DNA of 31,532 nucleotides from Deltaproteobacteria bacterium (GTDB lineage Bacteria > Desulfobacterota > Syntrophia > Syntrophales > Smithellaceae): assembly GCA_009668925.1 (NCBI GenBank), contig SBEK01000018.1, positions 1-31,532 on the forward strand, read 5' to 3'. Position numbers and translations under genes: made by a program. The notes under the pieces are model-generated. The model saw only the letters and a list, made by a program, of their open reading frames with translations, ran no database searches and had not been told where the DNA came from. Below, piece after piece: positions 25,111-31,532 of the stretch (the stretch's first letter is position 1; each line of letters begins with the position of its first letter).

Positions 25111-25258
25111 GCTTTTGTCCTTTAAAGGTTCTCTTATCAGAATGTTTTGCAGAGCGGATCTACACAGAGGCTTGGCTATCGGCGAAGAACCGAATACGAT
25201 TGGCCTGCCGACCCCGTCGGCGCTGGCCAACGTGAGCGACGGAAAAGAAAATCCTTGA

Positions 25259-26503
25259 TCATCTCTCTATGACGGCCCTGCAGGCGAGAGACTCTTTTCC
25301 CACGGGTAGACAGGCGTTACACGAGATGCAGGTCGCCCGATCCGCCCCTTTGCCCGCGAGCCAGCGCTTGGGGAGATCGGGCTGGCGGACGAGGGGTCTC
25401 GCCAGGGCAACAAAATCGGCTGCGCCGGACGTCAGGGCCTTCTCGATTGCCGTGAAGGACCGGTATCCGCCCACGGATATTATTGTGGCCCCTGTTTCTT
25501 CCTTGATTCGGGCGGCGGCCGGCAAAAAATAGGCTTCCTGCCCGGCTGTCCGGATTTCCGTCCGGGATTCCGGCAGTAACACGGGAGGCCAACCCAGTTC
25601 CTCCCGACTCCGGGTGATGCATTCCCACATGCCGCCGCTTATCTCCAGCGCGTCGCAGCCTTCCTTCGCGAGGATCCTGGTGATGGCGACGGCCTCGTCG
25701 AGATCGGTTCCGTCCGGCAGAAAATCAGTGGCATTTAACTTGATCAGAATCGGGAAATCCGGCCCGACCTGTTTTCTGGCCCGCCCGATGATATCCCTCA
25801 GGATGCGGGTGCGATTCTCCAGAGAGCCGCCATAGGCGTCCTGCCGTCTGTTTGTGTGAGGCGACAGAAAAGACGACAGAAGCCAGCCGTGAGCGGCATG
25901 GAGTTGTGCGCCGTCAAAGCCCGCATCCCGGGCACGGCGGATGCCCTCGGCAAAGGCTTCGATGATCTCTTCAATCTCTTCCAGACTCAGGGCGCGGGGC
26001 GTTCTGTGGAACAGGGCGTCCGGCAGAGCGGAAGGGGCCACTGGCTCCGGGACGAGGCCCGGTTCCGCGGGATGGCTTGGCGCCTCCGGATGGCGATTCG
26101 CATAGGCAACCATGCCAGGGGGCAATGCCGCCGGGCTTAATGGGGCATCCGGCGTAATAACCTGGCGCCCCGGATGGTGCAGTTGCAACAGGATACGGCA
26201 TCCGGGCCGGGCGTCATGCACGGCTTGGGCCAGCCTCGTCAATCCCGGCAGAAAGGTGTCTGCATCCGCGCGGGTGATATGGGGGGGCGCAAGGGTGCGG
26301 GGGTGAATCCAGGCGATGCCTGCCACAATGAGCCCCACGCCGCCCCGGGCCAGGATGGTGTGAATCCTGATCAGGGCCTCGGACACCTCTCCTTCCGGGG
26401 TTGCGGCATGTTCAAATGTGGCTGAGCGGACGAGGCGGTTCTCGATCTCCAGATTCCCTATCCGTCCGGGGCTGAACACCAGTGAATTTTGCCGTGATGG
26501 CAT
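25259..26503 (-). CDS. Old-yellow-enzyme family NADH:flavin oxidoreductase
   Basis: This 414-residue protein is a FMN-dependent TIM-barrel ene-reductase. LQLHHPGRQ, QLHAAHGWLLSSFLSPHTN, YGGSLENRTRI and IISVGGYRS are hallmarks. The C-terminal CISCNACLPVGKESLAC has a cysteine pattern like that of the Fe-S-bearing 2,4-dienoyl-CoA reductase relatives but is short and lacks the second flavin/NADH domain. It may reduce an unsaturated acyl-CoA or a cyclic enone in the same pathway. AAAGGAGG precedes the ATG at 26503. Confidence 0.9.
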   Translation of the reverse strand: MPSRQNSLVFSPGRIGNLEIENRLVRSATFEHAATPEGEVSEALIRIHTILARGGVGLIVAGIAWIHPRTLAPPHITRADADTFLPGLTRLAQAVHDARPGCRILLQLHHPGRQVITPDAPLSPAALPPGMVAYANRHPEAPSHPAEPGLVPEPVAPSALPDALFHRTPRALSLEEIEEIIEAFAEGIRRARDAGFDGAQLHAAHGWLLSSFLSPHTNRRQDAYGGSLENRTRILRDIIGRARKQVGPDFPILIKLNATDFLPDGTDLDEAVAITRILAKEGCDALEISGGMWECITRSREELGWPPVLLPESRTEIRTAGQEAYFLPAAARIKEETGATIISVGGYRSFTAIEKALTSGAADFVALARPLVRQPDLPKRWLAGKGADRATCISCNACLPVGKESLACRAVIER

Positions 26504-26621
26504 GCTGTATCCTCCTTTAATCCGCAAGCGAGCATGTCTGCGCAGCTTGCCGCGGCGTGAAGAAACGAAATCACGTTAGCCTTCTCCCGTCCGCGGACAA
26601 ACTGGCGTTCACTTTTAAATT

Positions 26622-28091
26622 TTATTCACCCCAATCGCTCTTGCCTTTACAACGATCAAGATTCTGATCCATCAGCGGAAGGACCTTGGGAGCCGGAATA
26701 ATATAAGCCGGGCCCGGAGCGGACCGCTTCTGGGACCAGTAATACGGCGGTATCGTGTATGAAACCTTTTGCTGATCAGGCGGTACAAACTCTTTGACCG
26801 TCAGATTCTGGATGGCCTTATGGTCGCAGACGCGCATTTTGAGAACTTTTCCATTGGCGTAGCGGTAGGTATCGCCTTCCCAGACCTTGATGATCTTTTC
26901 CGGATCGGTGCTTTTTGCACGCTCGATGACGCTGAACAGCCAGTAGGGCCCGATGGCGAAGGCGCCATTGAACTCGCTGATGAATTCGAACGTCTCACCA
27001 TTGAAGGGTGCGGTTTTCCATTTTTTCCATTGATCGTGCCAGGCCGTGAAGAACTTGTCGTATCCGGGATATTTGAAGAACGGGACTTCATCATGATAAC
27101 AGATATGAACGAGTCCTTTGCTTCCTTCTACGCCGACTGCATTCAGTTCATTGGCTGGATTCATGTAAAGATTGGCAAAGGGTATCTTCATGCCCATCGC
27201 CCGGGACTGCTTGAGCAGGTTCCCGGAATCGGGCAGCCAATCTCCCGTCCAGACAACCTCCGCTCCCGAGGCCTTGATCTTCTCGAGGTAGGGAGCAAAA
27301 TCCGTCAGGAACAGCTTATGATAATCCTCGCCGACGACCTGTGCTTCGGGATAATACAGCTTCAGCCCTTTTTTGAACCCTTCCGCTATGGAGCGGCCAT
27401 AGGAGTAATCCTGGCACAGAACATAAAACTTCTTCTCTTTCTTCCGAATCTGGCCGTAGTAGTAGGCCATGCCGCGGCCGATTTGATCGGTGGACGCCGA
27501 GGGCATGAATGAATAACGCCCGAAACTTTCCGCACTCTGCACTTCATCTCCCGGAGACGCCGTATTCACAACAATGACTTTGTATTTATTGCCGACTTCA
27601 CTGATGATTTTCATCAGGTGGCCACCGGAGGTTCCCATCAAGACATGGACTTTGTCCTGGAGGACCGCACGCTCGGCGACCTTCTTGCAGACATCCGGTT
27701 TCGACTGGTGGTCGACCTGAAGCAGCTCGATGAGCTTCTTTTTACCGTCGACCCAGATGCCGCCCCGTTTGTTGATATCGTGAACGGCCCACATGACCGG
27801 CACAAAAGTGATCTGGCCGCTGATCGCAGCCGGACCGGAAAAGGAATTGATGAAAGCAATCTTGATGGTATCGCCTTTGGGGACGATGGGGTTGGCGGGA
27901 TCAAAGTCCGACATGTCCCCCATTTTCTTGATGTCAAAAGCTGCATTGACCTTGCCGGCCCAGCTATACTCCGGTTCCAGTTGAGCCGACGTTTTTGCTT
28001 TTTGTGCAAGTCCCGTGGATGGCAGAAACACTAGAAGCATACACAAAACAATTATCCCCTTTATTAATGAAATTCCCCTCTTTCGTCTCAT
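26622..28091 (-). CDS. ABC transporter substrate-binding protein (branched-chain amino acid/urea type)
   Basis: This 489-residue protein is exported by a signal peptide (MRRKRG, hydrophobic core, STGLAQ) and has a Leu/Ile/Val-binding-type two-lobed periplasmic fold: IKIAFINSFSGPAAISGQ, VLMGTSGGHLMK, VVNTASPGDE and QDYSYGRSIAEGF. It is longer than typical LivK. No permease or ATPase gene follows in this window, so it must use distant ones or act as a sensor. GGAG lies 6 nt before the ATG at 28091 (a GTG at 28094 is less likely). A sigma-54 promoter lies upstream. Confidence 0.9.
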   Translation of the reverse strand: MRRKRGISLIKGIIVLCMLLVFLPSTGLAQKAKTSAQLEPEYSWAGKVNAAFDIKKMGDMSDFDPANPIVPKGDTIKIAFINSFSGPAAISGQITFVPVMWAVHDINKRGGIWVDGKKKLIELLQVDHQSKPDVCKKVAERAVLQDKVHVLMGTSGGHLMKIISEVGNKYKVIVVNTASPGDEVQSAESFGRYSFMPSASTDQIGRGMAYYYGQIRKKEKKFYVLCQDYSYGRSIAEGFKKGLKLYYPEAQVVGEDYHKLFLTDFAPYLEKIKASGAEVVWTGDWLPDSGNLLKQSRAMGMKIPFANLYMNPANELNAVGVEGSKGLVHICYHDEVPFFKYPGYDKFFTAWHDQWKKWKTAPFNGETFEFISEFNGAFAIGPYWLFSVIERAKSTDPEKIIKVWEGDTYRYANGKVLKMRVCDHKAIQNLTVKEFVPPDQQKVSYTIPPYYWSQKRSAPGPAYIIPAPKVLPLMDQNLDRCKGKSDWGE

Positions 28092-28155
28092 CACAATCTC
28101 CTTTCTTTTTCATGATTAAAAAAGCGTGTTTCCTGGAATTCTGCGATCAGTAGAA

Positions 28156-28171
28156 AGCAACTTCAATACCA
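28156..28171 (-). promoter_or_regulatory. Sigma-54 promoter of the substrate-binding protein/catabolic cluster
   Basis: On the minus strand TGGTATTGAAGTTGCT has GG and GC separated by exactly 10 nt and a full TTGC at -12, matching the -24/-12 consensus. It lies ~65 nt before the SBP start and beside a divergent sigma-54 activator gene. Confidence 0.75.
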
Positions 28172-28191
28172 AAATAAGACAACAGTTAACT

Positions 28192-28268
28192 ATTCAAGAA
28201 CAAAACAATTTTCGTGTTAATTTTTCCGAGACTTTATGAATTGATTGTGATATCGAACATTCTTGAAT
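28192..28268. promoter_or_regulatory. Pair of ATTCAAGAA sites, candidate activator-binding sites
   Basis: ATTCAAGAA occurs at 28192-28200 on the plus strand and at 28260-28268 on the minus strand, the latter inside the palindrome CATTCTTGAATG (28258-28269). Both lie upstream of the sigma-54 promoter where enhancer sites are expected. Confidence 0.45.
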
Positions 28269-28314
28269 GATATATAGATCATTATCCGGACATTCAGTTT
28301 AGAGGAAAATCCTT

Positions 28315-31300
28315 ATGAAAAAATTTCAGGATTTTGACAAAGACCGCCTTATGGCCGTTGCGGCGCTGTTCGGCGGCAGCTTTTCCCTGGACTGGCTCTC
28401 CGAGATTACAGCCTATAAACCGGGCTCGATCCTTGCAGTTCTTGAAGACAGGATTCAGCAGGGTATTCTGGAAAAACATCCGGGGTGGTTCCTGGCGTTC
28501 ATGGACTCCGGAATGCAGAAGGCCTTGACGGAGCGTTTATCATGGGAAGAAAAAGAGTACTGGCACGGACAAATCGCCAGCCTCCTGTCCAGAGAGTTGC
28601 CGAATGATGTCCGGAAATCTCAAATGATAGCTGATCATCTTTATAATATCCGGAATGACCTTAATGGATGCCGGCTCCTCCTGAATGCAGCGTTCATGCT
28701 AAGCCATGCCAATTCATTCACGACGGCACTGAGTTATTATCAAAAAATTTTTGATGATCTGTCCGGAATCAATGATCCGGAAGCTGATGCGCTTTTTATC
28801 GATGCCGCGCTGAAATATTCCGAGATCTGTCCAGGACGAGTGGATGCCGAAAAAGCACGGGCGGTTTTCCAGGAGGCCGGTATAAAGGCCCAGAGATCAG
28901 GTCTTCTTAAAGAGCTTTCCCTCATTGAGACATTTTTGGCATTTACCTATTACAGCCAATCGCTGTATGGCCGCGCGAACCAATGCTTTGAAAACGGCTG
29001 GAAGATCGCGAAATCGATTGACGACCCGGTATTCCTGAAATTTGCCGGAACCTTTCATACCTTTTCCTTTTTCTGCAAGGGACAGATCGTCGACGCCATC
29101 CGGAGCTATGAGGAGTCGTCGCCGGTTATAGAAAATTTGTCAACTGAATACTATCAACCCGTATTAGCCTGCGCTGTTGGTCTTTGTTACGGCCTGAATG
29201 GGCTCTTCTCACAAGGGCTGGGCCTGGTGGACGCCATCCGGAAACAATGCCTGAAGAATGACGGCTTTGTTCCAAATTATGTCCACATGAATATGGCCTT
29301 CCTGATGATCCACCTCCATCGTCCCGACGATGCCCTTTCCTTCCTGAACCATGTCGTCGATGACGAAGACAGCGAACAATTTCTCCGCACCAGATTACTG
29401 GCCGCCTTCGCTCACTATTTGAAGGGAGAAAAGAAGGATGCTTTCAAATCATTGCAGTACTGCCTGGAGCGGCGCCGGGCATTAAGTATCGGCGTCAGCA
29501 CGCACGGGTTGTGGTTTGAGCTTTGTAAAGCAATGGAAGAAGGTGAGCTCCCTCGATGGGAGGGTGTCCGGCTGGAAGACGAAATCAATTTCTATATTGA
29601 AGAAAAGAATATCCTTATAAAGGGAATCGCATACCGCTATAAGGCGTTCATCCAGGAGCGTGAGGGGCAATCATCCGAAAAGGTAATTGATGCTCTGACA
29701 TTATCGTTGAAATTTCTGGAAGAAGCGGGTGCTGTTTTTGAACAATGCCGCACGATGCAGGCTCTGATGCGGCAGCAGATCCTAAAAGGCGATCAACCGT
29801 CCGCCGACGAGACGAAAGAAAAGATAAGAACGATCCTGGGATCCTTCAGCCAGAACTTCGTTCCCAACGATCTGATCATATTTGTCGATGCGAGTTCCCG
29901 CGATCCGGAATCTCTCATTGAAGAGATTTTGAGGTTAAGCCAGGATATGTCTACCATCCGTGACGAGAAGATGTTGATGCAGCGGATTATCTCTACGTCG
30001 AACCGGATCACCGGAGCGGAGCGGGGAGCGATTTTCGGAATTAAAAAAGACGGCCTTAAGTTCAGTATCAGCCTCAAGGCCACCAGGAACATCACTGCCG
30101 CGCAGATGGAAAGTCCGGCTTTCTGGGGTGCCCAAAAGATGATCGAAGACGTCGCTGAAACCGGCAAAGGCCGGATTGCGATCATTTCTTCGGACGCCCG
30201 CCAACCCAGCCAGGAACAGATCCTGTCCCAGATCTGCGTGCCGCTGGTTATCAGGAATAAAGTCGTCGGCGCCTTGTATCATGACAACAGCATCATGCCG
30301 AATTCCTTTAAGGACAAAGATTTGAAGCTTCTCGGTTATTTCGGTTCCCAGGCTGCGATTGCCCTGGACCACGCTGAAGCGTATACCAAGATTCAGAACC
30401 TGAACCGAAAACTCTACCAGGAAAAGCAGTACTACAAAGAGCAGTCTTTCCAGAACCTGGACTTCGAGGATTTCATCGGCAAGAGCCCCAAATTTCTTCA
30501 GGTCTTGAATAAAATAAAGCAGGTAACGGACGCGGGAACCGTCGTCCTGATTCTGGGCGAAACGGGCGTGGGCAAGGAAATGGTGGCGCGGGCGATTCAC
30601 AACCACAGCCGCCGCCGCAACCAGCCGTTTATCAGGGTCCTGTGCAATGCGCTGCCGGAAACGCTGATCGCGAGCGAACTCTTCGGACATGAAAAGGGCG
30701 CCTTTACGGGGTCGGTGGAACGGCGGATCGGCCGGTTTGAACTGGCCGATCACGGGACGCTCTTTCTGGACGAAATCGGAGACCTGCCTTCGGACATTCA
30801 AACCAGCCTGTTGAATGTCCTGCAGAGCAAGGAATTTGAGCGGGTCGGCGGAACCCAGACCATCCATTCCGACTTCCGCCTGATCACGGCAACCAATCGG
30901 GATCTTAAGGAGGCTGTCCGGAATAAGAAGTTCCGTCAGGATCTGTATTATCGGCTCAACGTGTTCCCCATTTATGTTCCGCCGCTTCGGGAGAGAAAAG
31001 AAGACATCCCCCTCCTGGCCCATTATTTTTTCAAGATTTTCTCCAAACGGATGGGGAAAACCTTCGATGGAATTCCCCAGAAGGAAATGAATAAACTGGT
31101 CAGGCATGAATGGCCGGGAAACATCCGGGAGCTGGAAGGCGTCATCGAGCGGGGTGTGATTATGAGCAATGGCCCTTCCTTTCAGGTGCCGGAGCTGGGT
31201 GTCGAGCACAAAGAGGCCGCGGAGACAAAGCCGCAAACCACGATGGAAGAAATGGAGCGTTTTCATATTTTGCAAACGCTCGAGCAGACCGGATGGAAAG

Positions 31301-31425
31301 TGCGGGGCCCCGGAGGCGGGGCCGAAGTTCTGGATATGAATTATTCCACCCTGGTCTCGCGAATGAAGAGACTGGGCATCACAAGGCCGCCGGAATATCC
31401 CCGGGGAAGAAAAAGAGGGACGTGA
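28315..31425 (+). CDS. Sigma-54-dependent transcriptional activator with STAND/TPR-like N-terminus and GAF domain
   Basis: This 1036-residue regulator has a long N-terminal helical half (about 1-540) whose start (LFGGSFSLDWLSE, ILAVLEDRIQQGIL) resembles the winged-helix and TPR part of MalT/STAND proteins, without the NTPase. A GAF domain follows (about 545-695). The AAA+ core has Walker A GETGVGKE (747-754), GAFTGS at 795-800 (usual GAFTGA) and Walker B GTLFLDEIGD (814 on). A Fis-type HTH ends the protein (about 983-1022; WKVRGPGGGAEVL, STLVSRMKRLGI). The gene is divergent from the SBP and almost certainly controls it through the sigma-54 promoter. GAGG lies 9 nt before the ATG. Confidence 0.93.
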   Translation: MKKFQDFDKDRLMAVAALFGGSFSLDWLSEITAYKPGSILAVLEDRIQQGILEKHPGWFLAFMDSGMQKALTERLSWEEKEYWHGQIASLLSRELPNDVRKSQMIADHLYNIRNDLNGCRLLLNAAFMLSHANSFTTALSYYQKIFDDLSGINDPEADALFIDAALKYSEICPGRVDAEKARAVFQEAGIKAQRSGLLKELSLIETFLAFTYYSQSLYGRANQCFENGWKIAKSIDDPVFLKFAGTFHTFSFFCKGQIVDAIRSYEESSPVIENLSTEYYQPVLACAVGLCYGLNGLFSQGLGLVDAIRKQCLKNDGFVPNYVHMNMAFLMIHLHRPDDALSFLNHVVDDEDSEQFLRTRLLAAFAHYLKGEKKDAFKSLQYCLERRRALSIGVSTHGLWFELCKAMEEGELPRWEGVRLEDEINFYIEEKNILIKGIAYRYKAFIQEREGQSSEKVIDALTLSLKFLEEAGAVFEQCRTMQALMRQQILKGDQPSADETKEKIRTILGSFSQNFVPNDLIIFVDASSRDPESLIEEILRLSQDMSTIRDEKMLMQRIISTSNRITGAERGAIFGIKKDGLKFSISLKATRNITAAQMESPAFWGAQKMIEDVAETGKGRIAIISSDARQPSQEQILSQICVPLVIRNKVVGALYHDNSIMPNSFKDKDLKLLGYFGSQAAIALDHAEAYTKIQNLNRKLYQEKQYYKEQSFQNLDFEDFIGKSPKFLQVLNKIKQVTDAGTVVLILGETGVGKEMVARAIHNHSRRRNQPFIRVLCNALPETLIASELFGHEKGAFTGSVERRIGRFELADHGTLFLDEIGDLPSDIQTSLLNVLQSKEFERVGGTQTIHSDFRLITATNRDLKEAVRNKKFRQDLYYRLNVFPIYVPPLRERKEDIPLLAHYFFKIFSKRMGKTFDGIPQKEMNKLVRHEWPGNIRELEGVIERGVIMSNGPSFQVPELGVEHKEAAETKPQTTMEEMERFHILQTLEQTGWKVRGPGGGAEVLDMNYSTLVSRMKRLGITRPPEYPRGRKRGT

Positions 31426-31483
31426 TACGGGCCGACTTTTGACCCTGCGGCTTGCGGCTTTGGCACCCGGGTCTGTTGGATCA

Positions 31484-31512
31484 TTGACAGCCCGGCCGCG
31501 TCTTGGTAAGAT
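31484..31512 (+). promoter_or_regulatory. Probable sigma-70 promoter at the window edge
   Basis: TTGACA and TAAGAT are 17 nt apart; the gene it serves would start beyond the window. Confidence 0.6.
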
Positions 31513-31532
31513 GCCGCCGTCTGGATATCTGA

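Noticed and set aside
29935..31275. 446-aa minus-strand ORF opposite the sigma-54 activator
   Set aside because: Antisense shadow of the AAA+ domain.

Overview
The window looks like chromosomal DNA of an anaerobic, metabolically versatile Gram-negative bacterium. The best guess is a Desulfobacterota member such as Syntrophia/Syntrophobacterales. This is inferred from gene content, not from a marker gene: roughly 600-residue acyl-CoA dehydrogenases, an ADP-forming acyl-CoA synthetase, glutaconate-type CoA-transferases, a sigma-54 activator, lipoproteins and signal peptides. No rRNA, tRNA, CRISPR array, integrase or transposase gene was seen.

Layout. (1) 1-3.5 kb, plus strand: a thiolase (probably the end of an operon that starts outside the window), then a ~159-bp hairpin repeat, an MFS transporter and a cytidylate-kinase-like protein. 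(2) 3.6-9 kb: two small minus-strand genes (one ATC-hydrolase-like, one unknown), a cyclic-nucleotide-gated K+ channel, an exported YHS-domain protein, and a minus-strand pair of an exported caspase-like protease and an OmpA-type lipoprotein. (3) 9.1-11.9 kb, minus strand: an operon of SCP2 sterol-carrier-like protein, M24 peptidase and radical SAM protein behind a strong sigma-70-like promoter. (4) 12.2-16.3 kb, plus strand: a membrane diguanylate cyclase, then a TetR regulator followed by both subunits of an ADP-forming acyl-CoA synthetase. A perfect 17-bp palindrome overlaps the promoter of the synthetase genes. (5) 16.4-28.1 kb, minus strand: a large acyl-CoA catabolic cluster, read in the order ABC substrate-binding protein, old-yellow-enzyme reductase, CoA-transferase A and B, FAS1-like MaoC half-dehydratase, MaoC hydratase, two long acyl-CoA dehydrogenases, thiolase. 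(6) 28.3-31.4 kb, plus strand: a divergent sigma-54 activator with a STAND/TPR-like N-terminal half, a GAF domain, an AAA+ domain and a Fis-type helix-turn-helix.

How it fits together. A sigma-54 promoter (GG-N10-GC) can be read on the minus strand ahead of the substrate-binding protein, next to the activator gene. The simplest model is that the activator senses a metabolite and turns on the whole minus-strand cluster. The cluster would import an organic acid, activate it by CoA transfer, and degrade it through dehydrogenation, hydration and thiolysis. The paired MaoC-type genes, paired dehydrogenases (one with Asp where the catalytic Glu is expected) and a GctAB/IpdAB-type CoA-transferase resemble the paired-subunit logic of steroid or other bulky-ring acyl-CoA degradation, though the substrate cannot be read from sequence.

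Other notable points are two copies of the hairpin repeat, one fitted exactly between a stop codon and the next ribosome binding site, and a decayed CoA-transferase B fragment lying in frame upstream of a MaoC gene.
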